Shown: positions 6,486 through 15,548, counted from the stretch's first letter. The stretch: 55,274 nt of DNA from Verrucomicrobiota bacterium (GCA_030601755.1 JAUWBF010000014.1:1-55274); one strand, 5' to 3'. Made by a program: numbers and translations. The notes: generated by a model not told the origin, from the letters alone.

Positions 6486-7643
6486 TTAGCCCTCGTCGGG
6501 TCCGCTCAAAAAACAGTGATTTGGGTCTGGCTCGGGTTGGTGATAGCAACACAGCGGTTTCGTCGATGTGAACTGGTTGGGTTTCGACGCGAGGCTGAGC
6601 GAGGCTCGATGGTCGCGCTCGCGCTGTTGAAAGAGCCCCGAAAGGCGAGCTCGGTTGTGGCGGACCACGTTCTCGTAATATTGCCGGTAGGCAGAGGTCA
6701 GGCGCGGGTGGCGGGCGACGGCGTTTGCATCGGTCTGATAAAGGACTTGAATGGGGTCGAAATTGAAGAGCGGGGCGAAGTGTCGCGGCATAGCGCGAAA
6801 GGTCGCGACATCGACCGTGCCCATGGCAGGGAGGGGCTCCGGGGCTCGCTCACCGTTCGGGCCAAAGAGCACCGAGAGCAGGCGGCGGGTGCTGCGCGAC
6901 TGGCTGCTAGTGGCGAGTGCCGTCCACATGGGCTCAAAGTCGGGATCGTAGAGGGCAAGCCCTGCAAATTGGCGTTCCTCGGCCTTCCAGAGGAGGACCT
7001 CAAGCGCATCGACCGGTAGGCCGAGTCGACTGAGAGCGCAGGCGAACTGGTAATGGTCGCAGAAGCAACCACCCCACGCGATCATCATAGCCGTTACTTG
7101 GGCGGCGGTGGCGTGATCTCCTTCGGCCCCGAGGATGACCGCAGCAAAATTATTCCGACGGCTTGGTGGATACTCATTGGGATTCTCGAGTCCTACCATG
7201 AGGCGACGCCATTGCTGGGCGAGGATGGAGGCGGCGTAGCGCCAGTCGCCCACCGCGCAGTGCAGCCGGGCGAGAAGGTCGGTGGTCTGCCACGCGTCTG
7301 CGGGCATCAAATCGGCGAAGTCGACGGAGAGCAGCCGGGCATGGGCCTGGGCGTAGAGGCCGAGCACAAACTCCGCGCTGGCGGCGGCCACTTCGCGTTG
7401 CGCAGGGGAGGCACCCGTGGGAGGCTGCAAAGGCCGATCGAGGCTCGGTTTCAACGGGATCAAGACGCGAGGGTCGTCGGCGTAGGGGCGGTGAAACCAA
7501 ACAGCGGCGGTGGCGGGTGATTCGCAAATGGCCGACTCGTCGGAGCGGTCCGGCGAGTCGGCGGCGGGGGCGACTTCGGGTTGCGGCGCGCCGGGTTCGG
7601 GCGCGCTGGCTGGGGCGGATGGATGAGGAGATGAAGTATTCAC
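6486..7643 (-). CDS. Hypothetical protein with helical repeat character
   Basis: A 385-residue protein starting with GTG at 7643. The first 45 residues are Pro/Ala rich and low complexity. Residues about 80-240 look like tetratricopeptide-type helix pairs (AASAEFVLGLYAQAHARLLS, AVGDWRYAASILAQQWRRL, ACALSRLGLPVDALEVLLWK). The tail is Arg rich. No family recognised. The island leader motif stands at the exact fixed distance upstream, so this is likely the first gene of a unit with the membrane protein and the sigma-zeta gene. Confidence 0.65.
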   Translation of the reverse strand: MNTSSPHPSAPASAPEPGAPQPEVAPAADSPDRSDESAICESPATAAVWFHRPYADDPRVLIPLKPSLDRPLQPPTGASPAQREVAAASAEFVLGLYAQAHARLLSVDFADLMPADAWQTTDLLARLHCAVGDWRYAASILAQQWRRLMVGLENPNEYPPSRRNNFAAVILGAEGDHATAAQVTAMMIAWGGCFCDHYQFACALSRLGLPVDALEVLLWKAEERQFAGLALYDPDFEPMWTALATSSQSRSTRRLLSVLFGPNGERAPEPLPAMGTVDVATFRAMPRHFAPLFNFDPIQVLYQTDANAVARHPRLTSAYRQYYENVVRHNRARLSGLFQQRERDHRASLSLASKPNQFTSTKPLCCYHQPEPDPNHCFLSGPDEG

Positions 7644-7648
7644 AGCCT

Positions 7649-7679
7649 TCCCGACGCACGAGGCCGCGGTGCGTCAACG
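7649..7679 (-). promoter_or_regulatory. Island leader motif, copy 2
   Basis: CCGTTGAC with its last C 30 nt upstream of the GTG at 7643, and CGTCGGGA with its T 11 nt upstream, then 5 nt to the start. The geometry is that of a -35/-10 promoter for a leaderless mRNA. Confidence 0.55.
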
Positions 7680-7706
7680 GGGGTGGGCATCCACTATTTG
7701 CGTCAC

Positions 7707-8579
7707 TCACGGCACTGCGATGAGGGCGCCGAGCGCGAAGCGGCGGCGGACCTCGCGCTCGACGGCGTAGGCTCGGTCGGCGACCGGCGATGACGCGGTG
7801 AGCAGGCGCGGTTCGGGCGGGTTTGGATCTTCCGAGTCTCTGCCTGCTTGGCCACCGGCAAGGGCGGCGGGGTCCGGCGCAGAGGCGTAGCGGATGCGCT
7901 CGGGCAAGGCGTGAGCGAGCATCTCGATGGCCCCGCCGCCGGCGTTGGACGTGTCGATGAGGCAGACCTTGACGGAGGGAAGTTCCGCGAGGAGGCGCGC
8001 GACGTTTTGCTGGGATTCCCAGTGGAGCCGCGCCATGGCATCGGGCGGGAGTTCGCGTCCGATGCGGGCGGCGCGTTTCACCATCCACGGCATGGCTTCG
8101 AAAACCGGCCGGAAGACGTAGTGGAACTCGACCTGGAGGCCGCGCTTGAGGGCTTTGAGCAGGCGATTTCGGTGGTGGTAAAACTCTCCGCCGAAAATGC
8201 CGTCCACCACCACGGCGACCTCGGGATCGCGGGCGTGGAGTTGGGCGCGGGTGCTCTTGCCGGAGGCCGGGCCGCCGGCGAACCAGACAAACCGCTGCCC
8301 GGGGCGGGCAGCATCCATCGCCGCATCGAGTCTTTTACGATAGACTGCGGCGGCGACCCGCCCGGTGACCGGGCTAAGCCGGCGCGCGCCTTCCGGGGAT
8401 GCGGCGTAAGGCGGATAGAGGGAGCGGGCGATGTCGATCTCGATGACCTTGCCCCCGTGCGCAAGCGGGAGCCGGTCGTAGGCGGCGAGCGTGGCGGGCC
8501 AGTCGGCCTCGACCTGACGGCGAAAGGCGGCTTCGTGGGGATCGGGCAGGCGCGGAGAATCGGACTGGGCTTCGCTCAT
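7707..8579 (-). CDS. Zeta-toxin-like P-loop kinase (second paralogue)
   Basis: A 290-residue protein clearly paralogous to the kinase part of the 4358-5923 gene: both have DWPATL-AYDRLPLAHGGKVI, a RSLY-PYA segment, Walker A AGGPASGKST (about residues 103-112), EF-HHRNR and HWESQQN-ARLLAE. Zeta-family kinases phosphorylate UDP-N-acetyl sugars, and zeta domains also occur in phage and conjugative polyvalent proteins. The ATG overlaps the stop of the alarmone hydrolase gene (ATGA), so synthesis is coupled. No classical epsilon antitoxin is visible beside it. Confidence 0.75.
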   Translation of the reverse strand: MSEAQSDSPRLPDPHEAAFRRQVEADWPATLAAYDRLPLAHGGKVIEIDIARSLYPPYAASPEGARRLSPVTGRVAAAVYRKRLDAAMDAARPGQRFVWFAGGPASGKSTRAQLHARDPEVAVVVDGIFGGEFYHHRNRLLKALKRGLQVEFHYVFRPVFEAMPWMVKRAARIGRELPPDAMARLHWESQQNVARLLAELPSVKVCLIDTSNAGGGAIEMLAHALPERIRYASAPDPAALAGGQAGRDSEDPNPPEPRLLTASSPVADRAYAVEREVRRRFALGALIAVP

Positions 8580-9118
8580 GTGCGATCCACTTTACGGCGG
8601 GCGCGGGCCTTGGTCTCGGCGACGAGTTTGGCCAGGGCGGCGCGGCCGGCTGCGATGGGCGGTTCATCCCCATAAGCCAGGACGGCAATGGCCTTCTCAG
8701 CCTTGGCGAGAGCGGTGGTGGGAATCTTGGCGTAAGCGCTGTCGAGCAGGTTGTCGTAGCCGTCGGCCATCTTGGCGACGCGGACGCGCCAGTCGGCGGC
8801 GGCGAGGGTGGCGTAGTAGGCCTCCTCACGGTCGTCGTGCGGCAGGCGGCTGTCCTTGGTCAGCGCGGCGACGAGGTTGGCGGCGTCGGAGCCAAAGGCC
8901 TTGGCGATGTCGTCGTAGTCGGTCGTGGTGTCTTCGATGGTGTCGTGAAGCAGGGCGGCGATGAGGGCGGCCTCGTCTTCGACGCCCCAACTGGCGGCCA
9001 GGGCGGCGACGCGCATGGGGTGGGCGTGGTAGGGCGTCTCATCGTCTTTGCGCATCTGGCCCAGGTGGGCGCTGGCGGAAAACGAAATGGCTTCGAGGAT
9101 TTTGTGGGTGATTTTCAT
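8576..9118 (-). CDS. HD-domain small alarmone hydrolase (RelA/SpoT-type)
   Basis: A 180-residue protein with the layout of stand-alone (p)ppGpp hydrolases (MESH1-like). HAHPMRVA lies near residue 31, the HD motif in ALLHDTIEDT at residues 58-59, and VRVAKMADGYDNL near 120-130 corresponds to the family's 'VKLADRxxN' box. No synthetase domain is present. Such enzymes cleave the 3' diphosphate from alarmones and serve as antitoxins to toxic small alarmone synthetases, but here the coupled gene is a zeta-type kinase (ATGA overlap). ATG 9118 is the natural start; longer readings lack the conserved N-terminus. Confidence 0.8.
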   Translation of the reverse strand: MKITHKILEAISFSASAHLGQMRKDDETPYHAHPMRVAALAASWGVEDEAALIAALLHDTIEDTTTDYDDIAKAFGSDAANLVAALTKDSRLPHDDREEAYYATLAAADWRVRVAKMADGYDNLLDSAYAKIPTTALAKAEKAIAVLAYGDEPPIAAGRAALAKLVAETKARARRKVDRT

Positions 9119-9132
9119 AGCGCGATTTGAGT

Positions 9133-9870
9133 TCAGTTGAAAGCGAGGGGGAGGCTGAGTTGCCCGGCGGCAGACGGTGTGGCGTAGCGTGAAACTGAAT
9201 TGGCCAGATCGCCGAGGGTAAGGAGCGCACTGGTGGGTTTGGGCGCGGCAAGGATCGGCAGGGCGATTTCCCGAAACGTGTTGGCGGTGGCTGTGCGGCG
9301 GTGGGGCTCGCAGTGCCGAACGATGGCGGAGAGGGCGGCGTTGAGGGTGAGAAACTCCTCCTCCAGCCACGGCACCCGGCAACGGCAGGCGCAAAGGCGG
9401 GGACGACCGTGGGCGCGATAGGAAACACGAAGGGGATCGAGCAGGACGATTTCCATCCAGAGCGCGTCCATCTGCCGGTAGGTCAGACCCCGCAGGGAAA
9501 GGCCGGTGCGAACGGCCCGCGAGTAGGCCCGCAGGGCGGGATCGACCGACGCGGTGCCGGCCGGGCGGTGTGCGTTGCGCAGCGTGTAGAGCGTTTCGCC
9601 GACGGCGCAGAGTTCCAATGACTCGCGGCGCAGATAGGCGGGGCGGGCGACGGGGGCGAGTTGGTCGCTCTCGACGATGACGGTGAGGGCGGCGTTCCGG
9701 CCGAGCGCGGCGAGGGGAAAATCGGCGGGGAGCACGAGGCGACCGTTCTCAAGTTTGGCCGAAAAGTGCAAAAGCGATGGGGGATCGATCGGGCGGGAGC
9801 CGGGCAGTGGATCACCAAGGGGCACAGCGGGCGCGGGCGGGTTGGCAAAGGCGGGAGAGGAAGCGTTCAC
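9133..9870 (-). CDS. Hypothetical protein with Cys-rich segment
   Basis: A 245-residue protein starting with GTG at 9870. The first 30 residues are Pro rich. The middle has LPADFPLAALGRNAALTVIV, and PRLCACRCRVPWLEEEF holds three closely spaced Cys that could bind metal. No family recognised. It is followed after 14 bases by the alarmone hydrolase gene, so it is probably the first gene of the 9870-to-7707 transcription unit. The island leader motif at fixed distance supports this start. Confidence 0.6.
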   Translation of the reverse strand: MNASSPAFANPPAPAVPLGDPLPGSRPIDPPSLLHFSAKLENGRLVLPADFPLAALGRNAALTVIVESDQLAPVARPAYLRRESLELCAVGETLYTLRNAHRPAGTASVDPALRAYSRAVRTGLSLRGLTYRQMDALWMEIVLLDPLRVSYRAHGRPRLCACRCRVPWLEEEFLTLNAALSAIVRHCEPHRRTATANTFREIALPILAAPKPTSALLTLGDLANSVSRYATPSAAGQLSLPLAFN

Positions 9871-9875
9871 AAGGG

Positions 9876-9906
9876 GGAAGACGAATCGGGCGGGCGAGAG
9901 TCAACG
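9876..9906 (-). promoter_or_regulatory. Island leader motif, copy 3
   Basis: CCGTTGAC ends 30 nt upstream of the GTG at 9870. CGTCTTCC has its T 11 nt upstream and leaves 5 nt to the start. There is no Shine-Dalgarno-like purine run in front of the GTG, consistent with a leaderless message. Confidence 0.55.
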
Positions 9907-10281
9907 GGGGGGATTGGCGATTATTTCCGGGGCCATCTGGCGGGCGAAGTCCCACGCGGAGAAAATCGGACGCTGGTCCGGACCGCACGGGACGGCGATC
10001 CAAGGGTCTTCACCGAAATCGACGTAAGCCTCGTAGAGTTGGTCGGCGGTCATGCCGGGCTTGTAGGCCTCGTGCAGGCTGCGGATGACGACGCGGGCGC
10101 ACGCGGCAACGGCTTCGTCGAGCGTGGGGTAAACGCCGAGGGTGTAGCGTTCGTCGGAGTCGCCATGGTGGAAGTTGTCGTCCACCTTGACGACGTAGCC
10201 TCCGGGTGGAGTTGCCGGGGGCGGTGAGGCGGGACCATCCACAGGCTGGGAGGTGGCGGGAGGATTGAGCGGATGTTCCAT
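9901..10281 (-). CDS. Hypothetical protein, acidic
   Basis: A 126-residue protein when started at ATG 10281 (MEHPLNPPATSQ). A longer version from 10308 adds nine residues but loses the leader-motif spacing that the 10281 start satisfies exactly. The C-terminal domain contains VKVDDNFHHGDSDERYTLG, ARVVIRSLHEAYKPGMTADQ and a DFGEDPWIAVP stretch, which looks like a small alpha/beta fold found in many phage and plasmid hypothetical proteins. Function unknown. Confidence 0.6.
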   Translation of the reverse strand: MEHPLNPPATSQPVDGPASPPPATPPGGYVVKVDDNFHHGDSDERYTLGVYPTLDEAVAACARVVIRSLHEAYKPGMTADQLYEAYVDFGEDPWIAVPCGPDQRPIFSAWDFARQMAPEIIANPPR

Positions 10282-10286
10282 ACGAG

Positions 10287-10317
10287 GGGATACGGTCGCG
10301 CCCTCCATTCATCAACG
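10287..10317 (-). promoter_or_regulatory. Island leader motif, copy 4
   Basis: CCGTTGAT ends 30 nt upstream of the ATG at 10281. CGTATCCC has its T 11 nt upstream, then 5 nt. This copy decides the start codon of the following gene. Confidence 0.5.
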
Positions 10318-10343
10318 GACCGACGCTCACTTTTTTGAAATAA

Positions 10344-10811
10344 TCAGGCCAACGCGTCGCCCTGCCGGGCAGGCGTGAGGTTTAACTCGCTGGTCTGCTC
10401 ACGGGACGGCGATGCTCTGGCAGCCTCACTTTTACGAGTAGCGCGGAGCGTGACTTCGAGAGCGCGCAGTCGGCGACGCTCCACGGGCAGAATTTCCGCC
10501 AACAGTTCTCCCAGTCCCTCCGCCGTAAGCCCGGCCCTCCGCATGATCTCATCGGCCGAAACGCCGACCGCGACCAAGTAGGCGACCCGCTTGCTGAGCA
10601 AAATCCGAGCATCGCCATCCAAAACACAACTCACAATCGCGGAGCCGCTCAGCCTGAGAACCGCGACGCCCATAATTACATCTTCGGGCGTGACGCCGTT
10701 TTCTCGAATCGCGGTTTCGAGTAGGTGCAGCCGTTCCATCGGGTCCATCTCACGGTAGGCCGTGGTCGGCTCGCTTACTTGCTCGTCGCAACCTTGTGGA
10801 GGTTTAGTCAC
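10344..10811 (-). CDS. Hypothetical protein divergent from the XRE regulator
   Basis: A 155-residue protein starting with GTG at 10811. It is mostly helical (MERLHLLETAIRENGVTPED, LVAVGVSADEIMRRAGL, LGELLAEILPVERRRLR) with a disordered Ser/Arg-rich tail. No family recognised. A TTGACA at 10848-10843 on this strand and TAAAAA at 10824-10819 form a good promoter with the start only a few bases after the -10. The first operator palindrome lies between these boxes, so the divergent XRE protein probably represses it. Confidence 0.6.
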   Translation of the reverse strand: MTKPPQGCDEQVSEPTTAYREMDPMERLHLLETAIRENGVTPEDVIMGVAVLRLSGSAIVSCVLDGDARILLSKRVAYLVAVGVSADEIMRRAGLTAEGLGELLAEILPVERRRLRALEVTLRATRKSEAARASPSREQTSELNLTPARQGDALA

Positions 10812-10823
10812 CAGTATTTTTTT

Positions 10824-10840
10824 ACGGCATGATGTGCCGT
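10824..10840. promoter_or_regulatory. Operator-like palindrome 1
   Basis: Perfect inverted repeat ACGGCA-TGATG-TGCCGT between the divergent genes at 10811 (minus) and 10874 (plus). It sits between the TTGACA and TAAAAA boxes of the minus-strand promoter, a classic repressor position. Confidence 0.7.
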
Positions 10841-10858
10841 TATGTCAAAGCACCGATT

Positions 10859-10875
10859 ACGGCATAATGGGGCGT
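10859..10875. promoter_or_regulatory. Operator-like palindrome 2 over the XRE start
   Basis: ACGGCA-TAATG-GGGCGT, the same 17-bp layout as the first palindrome with one perfect and one degenerate half-site. The centre is 35 bp from the first one. It covers a CATAAT -10 box (10863-10868) and the GTG start of the XRE gene, which suggests autorepression. Confidence 0.6.
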
Positions 10876-11098
10876 GTCACATTCGCCCGCTATTGCCCGC
10901 CAGCTCAAAGCCTTCGGGGCGAACTTGCGTCGTGAGCGGACCGCACGGGACGTGACCCAGGAAAAGCTCGCGGAGCTGGCCGATCTCAACATCCGCACGC
11001 TCCAGAAGATCGAGGCCGGGCAGACCAACATCCTCCTCACCACGGCCATACGGCTGCAACGCGCGGTAGGGTGCGAGTGGCACGCGTTGGTTCCGTGA
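10874..11098 (+). CDS. XRE-family transcriptional regulator
   Basis: A 74-residue single-domain helix-turn-helix protein. FGANLRRERTARDVTQEKLA, then ELADLNIRTLQKIEAGQTNI and LLTTAIRLQRAVG, is a complete Cro/C1-type five-helix fold with no effector domain. The GTG start lies 5 nt after a CATAAT box and lacks a ribosome binding site, so the message is probably leaderless. Two 17-bp palindromes in its promoter are likely its operators. It sits at the border between the defence operon and the accessory cluster, but controls at least itself and the divergent gene. Confidence 0.8.
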   Translation: MSHSPAIARQLKAFGANLRRERTARDVTQEKLAELADLNIRTLQKIEAGQTNILLTTAIRLQRAVGCEWHALVP

Positions 11099-11117
11099 TC
11101 GACAAGCGTAGCACCAC

Positions 11118-13952
11118 CTACTCCCAAGTTTTGGTTTTGAAGTTCAGGCTTCCCGCATTCTCCGACACGGCGCGCTTGATCTGATCGGATGCACCGCCCG
11201 GATACTCGGCGTTGATTTCGACCGTGACTTTCAGTGTGGCGTTCGGATCGGACGCGAGCACCGCGATGATCTCCTCGGCGATCTGCACCATGCGCATTTT
11301 GGCGGTCGAGGCGTTGACCTCGGCCGAACCGTAAAAGGATTTGGCCTTGGGCTGGGGCGTCGCACCGGCACCGGAGGTCGCCGGTGCGGTGCCTCCCGTT
11401 GGCAGGGCCAGGGGCGTGCCAGGCGTTGCCGCCGTGGTCGCCGAGGGTGCGGGGGCCACCGTCGCCGAGGCTGCGGCTTTCGCGGCGAGGGCAGCCTCGT
11501 GGGCCTTGGCGACCTCGGGCTCAATTAAGAGAAGGGTGTCGTCGAGCTGGACGTTGGCGTCGCCAAATTTGAAGCCCTCGAAGCCGTCAGCGGTCTGGCC
11601 GTAGGCGGTGGCGAAGAAATCTTTCGACGCCGCGCCTTTGACGATGGCTTGGGCGAGCACCTCGCGGTTTTTCAGGCGCGGCAAGTAGAGGTAACGCTGG
11701 GTGTCTTCCCAGAAGACCATGGCACCGACCGCCGGCTTTTCCGGCTTCCAATACAGCTCGCGCAGTTTGTTGCGAAGGTGAACCGGTGACCAAGTCGTGA
11801 TGATGAGTTCGTTCTCACTCGCGACGCGTTCGATCTCGGAGCCATAGGCGTTGCCGGCCGGATTGAGCGGAAAGGCCTCGACCGTGATTTGTTTGTCGGT
11901 CGGCTGGGACATGACCGGGCAAAGAAGCCACTTGTAGCACTCGCGGGCGACGCGAGGCAGCACCTCCTCGGCGGTCACCTGCTCCTTCTTGGCCTGCTGT
12001 TCTTGCAGGCGGTCGATGTTGAGGCGGCCGTCCTTCACATCGTCCGTGATTGAGGCCCATGCGAGTGCGGTGCGGATGCTGTCGCGCAGCCGGGCTAGCG
12101 AGCCTTGATCCGGCGCGACGAAAATGAGCCGGTTGCCACGGTAGCGGGGCTTAGTCCCGTTGTTGCGGATAAACTCGGTGACCTCATCGGCAGCGAGTCG
12201 TGGTTCACTCTTCAGGTAATACTTTTCGGGTGGGAGGAAACAGAGACGGAGCGCGCCGTCGTCGGGCACGTCGGCGTGCGGGGTGAAGACGTGGACGCCG
12301 TCGAAACCACCACCGGCACCGGCGAGCTTGCGCAGGACTTCGGCGAGTTTGCCGCGCACTTCGTTTTGCTCGTTGAAGCGCGATTTCCGGTCCTCCATCT
12401 CGCGCCGGAGGTTGGCGCGGGTATCGAACCAGAAGCGGGTCGCATCCTGGGCTTTGTCACCGGATGAGTTGAGGTAGTGGAGGCGGTCGGCGAGACGACC
12501 AAGCGCGTCCACGTAGGTTGAGGCGGTTTGCCCCGGCTGGAAGCAACCCAAGAGCACGCGCGCACGGTCAAGGCCACGGATGCCCGGCTTGGCTCCGGCA
12601 GCGGCCGGAGCACTGCCTAGGAATAGGGTGCGGGCAACACGTCGGGCGGCGTTGAGGGAACCGAAACGGGGTTCTTTGTTTTCGAGTTCGGTGGTCTCGG
12701 CGCGGTCGCCGTCGATGTCCTTGTCGAGCACGGCGTCCCATCCGGCGGCGAGGTAATAAGTGAGTTCGTTGCGGGTGCTGCCGTCGTAAAGCGGCAGGCT
12801 GCCGGGCAGGATCATCAGGTCGGCGTTGTTGTCCTTCCACAGCCGGTAGATGACCTTGGCCATGAGCTTGAGCACGCCACGGGTGCGCTGAAAGCCCTGG
12901 ATGGTCGTCCAGTCCTCGTAGAGACGGTCGAAGAGTTCGGGGTGGATCGGGTAGGCTTGCACGAGACGGTCGTAGTAGCGGGCCTCCTGGGTTTCGCCGG
13001 GCAGCTTGGCGCCCTCGGCGATGTAGGCTTGGGCGAAGGCGCGGCACACGGCCTCGCGCGTGGCAACATCGGAGACGGGCTCGAAGAGACGGCGGCGCAC
13101 GATCTCGAAGGCCTCCTCGGTGGCGACCGGCTTCCAGAGCGCCTGCACGCGGCCAAAGGTCTTTTCCAACGCGGCGAGCGCGGCCTGGCCCTTGGAGCTG
13201 CCAGCCTCGACCTCGGACTCGGGCAGCGAGGCGAGCAGGAGCGCGTTGGGCACCAACTTCGCGGCCTCGGTGAGGGCTTGGACAAACGACAAGTTGCTGT
13301 CGTAGGTGCCGCCACTGAGGGCCTGACTGTCGGGGAATTGGCGAATGTAGGCCACCAACTCGTCGATGAGCACCACGCAAGGCGCATGACGCTCCAGCAG
13401 AGTCTTGAGCACGTCTTTGCCGGGTGAGGTGCCGTTGGCGTCGGCATCCTTCACCAAGGCGAAGCCGGTTTCCCCGCCGAGCTGCCACGCAAGTTCACCC
13501 CAGAGCGTGTTGATCGTCTGGCTGCCCTGCTTCCACGGCTGACCGGGGGCGAGGTTGGTGCCGTCGAGGACGGCGATGCGCGACTTGGGCACATCCATGA
13601 GTCCGGCCTGATCGAGCAGCGCCGGAACACCGACGAGGTCCTTGATCGGGCACGACCGGGTGGCGAGGTGGTAAACCGCCAGCATGGTGTGCGTCTTGCC
13701 ACCGCCGAAAGCGGTCTGAAGCTGGATGACCGGATCGCCACCCTGCCCGTTGAGCCGCTTGGCGACGGAAGTGAGGAGCAAGCGCATGCCCTCCGTGATG
13801 AAGGTGCGCTGGAAGAAGGACGCAGCGTCCTGATACTCCTTGGTCGCCTTGCCCGTGCGGACGGCGGTGATGTCGGCCGCAAACTCGGATTGCTGGAACG
13901 TGCCTTCGAGCACGTCGGGATGGGGATGGGCTACTTCGCGCCAAGATTTCAT
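11118..13952 (-). CDS. DUF499-family ATPase (PglY/BrxC-like; Hma-type ATPase)
   Basis: A 944-residue P-loop ATPase. The N-terminus ([20 protein letters not shown]) and the GGGKTH Walker A at residues 83-88 ([10 protein letters not shown]) are typical of DUF499; Walker B is [11 protein letters not shown] near residue 195. A Pro/Ala-rich linker at about residues 810-870 precedes a last domain ending [18 protein letters not shown]499 ATPases occur in BREX (PglY/BrxC-like) and in helicase-methylase-ATPase clusters. It is the last gene of the seven-gene defence operon, 13 bp after the AlbA_2 gene, and also has a promoter-like sequence of its own. Confidence 0.9.
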   Translation of the reverse strand: MKSWREVAHPHPDVLEGTFQQSEFAADITAVRTGKATKEYQDAASFFQRTFITEGMRLLLTSVAKRLNGQGGDPVIQLQTAFGGGKTHTMLAVYHLATRSCPIKDLVGVPALLDQAGLMDVPKSRIAVLDGTNLAPGQPWKQGSQTINTLWGELAWQLGGETGFALVKDADANGTSPGKDVLKTLLERHAPCVVLIDELVAYIRQFPDSQALSGGTYDSNLSFVQALTEAAKLVPNALLLASLPESEVEAGSSKGQAALAALEKTFGRVQALWKPVATEEAFEIVRRRLFEPVSDVATREAVCRAFAQAYIAEGAKLPGETQEARYYDRLVQAYPIHPELFDRLYEDWTTIQGFQRTRGVLKLMAKVIYRLWKDNNADLMILPGSLPLYDGSTRNELTYYLAAGWDAVLDKDIDGDRAETTELENKEPRFGSLNAARRVARTLFLGSAPAAAGAKPGIRGLDRARVLLGCFQPGQTASTYVDALGRLADRLHYLNSSGDKAQDATRFWFDTRANLRREMEDRKSRFNEQNEVRGKLAEVLRKLAGAGGGFDGVHVFTPHADVPDDGALRLCFLPPEKYYLKSEPRLAADEVTEFIRNNGTKPRYRGNRLIFVAPDQGSLARLRDSIRTALAWASITDDVKDGRLNIDRLQEQQAKKEQVTAEEVLPRVARECYKWLLCPVMSQPTDKQITVEAFPLNPAGNAYGSEIERVASENELIITTWSPVHLRNKLRELYWKPEKPAVGAMVFWEDTQRYLYLPRLKNREVLAQAIVKGAASKDFFATAYGQTADGFEGFKFGDANVQLDDTLLLIEPEVAKAHEAALAAKAAASATVAPAPSATTAATPGTPLALPTGGTAPATSGAGATPQPKAKSFYGSAEVNASTAKMRMVQIAEEIIAVLASDPNATLKVTVEINAEYPGGASDQIKRAVSENAGSLNFKTKTWE

Positions 13953-13958
13953 GGTAAA

Positions 13959-13987
13959 ATTAAAGTTAAGGATGCTTTGCCAGCCAA
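13959..13987 (-). promoter_or_regulatory. Possible internal promoter of the DUF499 ATPase gene
   Basis: On the minus strand TTGGCT, 17 bases, then TTTAAT lie 6 nt before the ATG at 13952, overlapping the end of the AlbA_2 gene. The A/T-rich stretch stands out from its GC-rich surroundings and no ribosome binding site is seen. It could allow separate, leaderless expression of the ATPase. Confidence 0.35.
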
Positions 13988-15537
13988 GTGCGTCCGGCGT
14001 CGGTGATCCGGTATTTTTGCAGACGGCTGCTTGGCTTCTCCGGCAGCGTCATTTCGACAAGCGCTTGGGCAAGGGCCGGACGCAGGTAGTTTTTGCGGAA
14101 GGTCGGACGATGCTTAATCCCCAGTTTTTGCTGAATGATTGCCGGAGGCAGGGCCGCATCCGATAGCACTCGCAAAATGCGCGTGAGTGGGTCGCCGACT
14201 GGGTCGCCGACTGGGTCGCCGACTGGATTTCGACCGTGCCCAGACTTGGTCGCGGCAATCGCCGAAGCCGTCTGAGCGGCTTCTGATTCCGGGGCCGGGC
14301 GGAGCGGCAGTCTGACCAATAAAACAGTGCGGTCTTCGTCGGTCTCGAACCGAGCCGCTGGCGAGCCGTTGTCGGCCATGGCCTTTTGGATGGTGGGGAT
14401 GCCGGTGTTTCGCCCCTCGCTCAGTTCGAGTTCTTTTAGGAATTCGCCGATGCGGCGGTTCCGATAGCGGCGCCCCACCGGACGACCGGCGCGCAGCTCA
14501 TCCATCGGGATCGAGCGGTCAGGGCCGGGGAAACTTTGGACGAGGATTTCATCGGGCATGACGCGCACCTCGATGGGCTCCCGCTCCTCGTAGCTGCGAT
14601 GATAGACCGCATTGACCAAGACCTCCTCAAACGCGGCGTAGGGCAGATTCCAATATCGCTCGGCCTCCGCCTGGTCAGGGCGCTTGCGGATATACTCCAC
14701 CAGCAAGTTGTTTTTGAAGTAGGCCAGCGCGTCCCGGAGCATCACGTCCAGCGGCCCGGTGAACGTGCGCTCGATGATGTCGCCGCCGCCCGCGCCCTTG
14801 GGGAATTGAACAATGTCGATTTGCGTGCAGGGAAACCACGTCGCCGGTTGCGGGGTGAAAAACATCAACCCGACGTTGAGGGGAAACGGGGCCTCGGGTG
14901 GTCCTCCAAGCAGACGCATGTCCTGCGCGACCTCGGCCACGGGCCGACGGCCCGCCGTTTCCGCCAAGTCGCTCTTCACGCGGGAAAGTAAGCTCTGGAT
15001 CAGACTGGGTTGCAGGACGCCGACGGAGGCCCGTTGGTTCACCCGGTCGTCGAAAGGCACCTTGTTGGCCAGCGCGATCAGCTCTTGCTCGTCCTGACCC
15101 TTCGCTTCGACGGAGTTGGCATGGCGGCGGATGTAGTAGGCCCACTCGGTGTTGTCCTTCGCCAGGCTGACCGGAGCCTTGTAGGGTCGCAGGTCGCCCC
15201 CCGGCACCCAGATGACGAGAATCAACTTGTCCTGCACGGTGGCGGGAACGGCGATGGGATGGTAAGCCGGGCGAATTTTGTGGGACAGCTCCAAGAGCTT
15301 TTTCTGAATCGCATCGACCTGCTCGGGCTCCAAGCCCTTCGGAGGCAGCACGGGCTTACCGTCCACCTCGGCCACGCCGATGACGAGGTATCCGCCGCCC
15401 CAGTTGTGAAAATCGTTCGCGAACGCGCAGATGCTCCGAACGATGGTTTCCGGGTTCCACCCCTCCTTAAATTCCAAGCGCTCCCACTCGACCACGCGGC
15501 CGGTGAAGAGGTCCTGGATGTTGATGGGGAGCGGCAT
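13966..15537 (-). CDS. Schlafen/AlbA_2-domain protein with RecG-like C-terminal domain
   Basis: A 523-residue protein from ATG 15537; a longer reading overlaps the upstream gene. The AlbA_2 (divergent AAA_4/Schlafen) domain spans about residues 1-150: [20 protein letters not shown] and [17 protein letters not shown]. The middle ([20 protein letters not shown], then [14 protein letters not shown]) is the HATPase_c_4/RecG-like module usual in this family, followed by GDPV repeats and a winged-helix end. Such proteins act as regulators or nucleases in several defence contexts. Within the operon it follows the PD-(D/E)XK gene by 11 bp. Confidence 0.85.
   Translation of the reverse strand: MPLPINIQDLFTGRVVEWERLEFKEGWNPETIVRSICAFANDFHNWGGGYLVIGVAEVDGKPVLPPKGLEPEQVDAIQKKLLELSHKIRPAYHPIAVPATVQDKLILVIWVPGGDLRPYKAPVSLAKDNTEWAYYIRRHANSVEAKGQDEQELIALANKVPFDDRVNQRASVGVLQPSLIQSLLSRVKSDLAETAGRRPVAEVAQDMRLLGGPPEAPFPLNVGLMFFTPQPATWFPCTQIDIVQFPKGAGGGDIIERTFTGPLDVMLRDALAYFKNNLLVEYIRKRPDQAEAERYWNLPYAAFEEVLVNAVYHRSYEEREPIEVRVMPDEILVQSFPGPDRSIPMDELRAGRPVGRRYRNRRIGEFLKELELSEGRNTGIPTIQKAMADNGSPAARFETDEDRTVLLVRLPLRPAPESEAAQTASAIAATKSGHGRNPVGDPVGDPVGDPLTRILRVLSDAALPPAIIQQKLGIKHRPTFRKNYLRPALAQALVEMTLPEKPSSRLQKYRITDAGRTWLAKHP
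14189..14224 (-). repeat. Three perfect 12-bp tandem repeats inside the AlbA_2 gene
   Basis: GGGTCGCCGACT occurs three times without a mismatch, encoding [12 protein letters not shown] between the RecG-like part and the C-terminal winged helix. A unit of exactly four codons means copy-number change would keep the frame and only alter linker length. Confidence 0.9.
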
Positions 15538-15548
15538 GATCGAAAAAC

